Shown: positions 34,249 to 34,587 of the stretch, one piece after another | How the letters are laid out: every line of letters starts with the position of its first letter | Position numbering within the stretch: position 1 is the first letter of the stretch | Source of the DNA: Eubacteriales bacterium | Lineage (GTDB): Bacteria > Bacillota > Clostridia > Lachnospirales > Lachnospiraceae | DNA length: 34,587 nt | Assembly (NCBI GenBank): GCA_030525875.1 | Contig: JAUNDV010000022.1 | Span: 1 to 34,587, forward strand | Direction: 5' to 3' | The notes under the pieces: generated by a model | What the model was told of the DNA's origin: nothing | Seen by the model: only the letters and a program-made list of their open reading frames with translations | Databases searched by the model: none | Translations under genes and position numbers: made by a program

Positions 34249-34551
34249 TTATATAGTTGCCGACCTTAATCTGGTTCTTCTTGCTCTCCTTAGCTCTTCT
34301 CCTATATAAAGCCTAAGAAGATGACATACTATAAGCGTAATAGTAGAAATACAATAAAGCGAAAATATGAACTTAAAATTAGGAGAATCTATACAGCACA
34401 TTGAGAAAGCCATAATAATACCCGCAATAAGCTCTATAAATGGAAGTATATAATTCTTTAAACCATATCCACAGCTTAATATAAACCTATTTATTCTTCT
34501 CAATGCAAGTTTTTGATTTCTTGTCAGATAAATCTTGAACTCTATCTTCAT
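34249..34551 (-). CDS. Small membrane protein of unknown function
   Basis: 100 residues from the ATG at 34551, preceded by GGAGG at 8 bases; an ATG at 34566 would be part of that ribosome site and is rejected. Two hydrophobic segments are visible, about 35-58 (YILPFIELIAGIIMAFSMC) and 60-82 (FIFSLYCISTITLIVCHLL), flanked by a basic N-terminus (RRINRF) and a very basic C-terminus (RRARRTRLR). No family was recognised. It lies upstream of the SipW operon on the same strand but apart from it by a hairpin and 309 bases, so a link is only positional. Confidence 0.7.
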   Translation of the reverse strand: MKIEFKIYLTRNQKLALRRINRFILSCGYGLKNYILPFIELIAGIIMAFSMCCIDSPNFKFIFSLYCISTITLIVCHLLRLYIGEELRRARRTRLRSATI

Positions 34552-34587
34552 ACTGAAGTCCTCCATAAACGTAAGCTTTATATACTT

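Overview
The window comes from a low-GC Gram-positive of the class Clostridia, most likely the family Lachnospiraceae. This is inferred from AT-rich DNA, strong AGGAGG-type ribosome sites, an hrcA-grpE-dnaK-dnaJ operon under a CIRCE operator, and protein family content (DegV, independent phosphoglycerate mutase, FchA-like cyclodeaminase, 3D-domain and choline-binding-type wall proteins). No rRNA, tRNA, CRISPR array or insertion sequence was seen.

Layout. (1) 1-2940, minus strand: an accessory defence island with the 5' part of a type I specificity gene (hsdS, cut by the window edge), its methylase hsdM, and a HigB/HigA-like toxin-antitoxin pair with its own promoter and dyad. (2) 3178-10125, minus strand: 3D-domain wall protein - hemW, then hrcA - grpE - dnaK - dnaJ. 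(3) 10160-17534: an inserted block with a TetR-type regulator facing an MMPL/RND-type exporter and a secreted coiled-coil partner, a secreted metallo-beta-lactamase-fold protein, an FchA-like enzyme and a Dabb protein. (4) 17562-25852, minus strand: gpmI - degV - comEC - holA, then rpsT and lepA. (5) uvrB on the plus strand (26057-28036). (6) 28118-34551, minus strand: a secretion/matrix operon built around an ER-type signal peptidase (SipW), with a wall-binding anchor, three small proteins carrying TasA-like SipW-type signals, and a secreted zinc-ribbon protein; a small membrane protein lies upstream.

Genes working together. Regions 2 and 4 follow the order known in Bacillus and many Clostridia (comEC-holA-rpsT-...-lepA-hemW-hrcA-grpE-dnaK-dnaJ), but the transporter block sits between lepA and hemW, and the sporulation genes gpr and spoIIP, expected between rpsT and lepA, are absent. 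The genes of region 6 overlap by 4 to 26 bases and probably form one mRNA from a promoter near 34030-34058. The layout suggests a surface fibre or matrix: SipW processes the three substrates and the repeat-bearing protein anchors them to the wall. This is the most distinctive system in the window.

Limits: all family calls rest on motifs read by eye. No search, structure prediction or folding calculation was run. Promoter and dyad calls are pattern matches.
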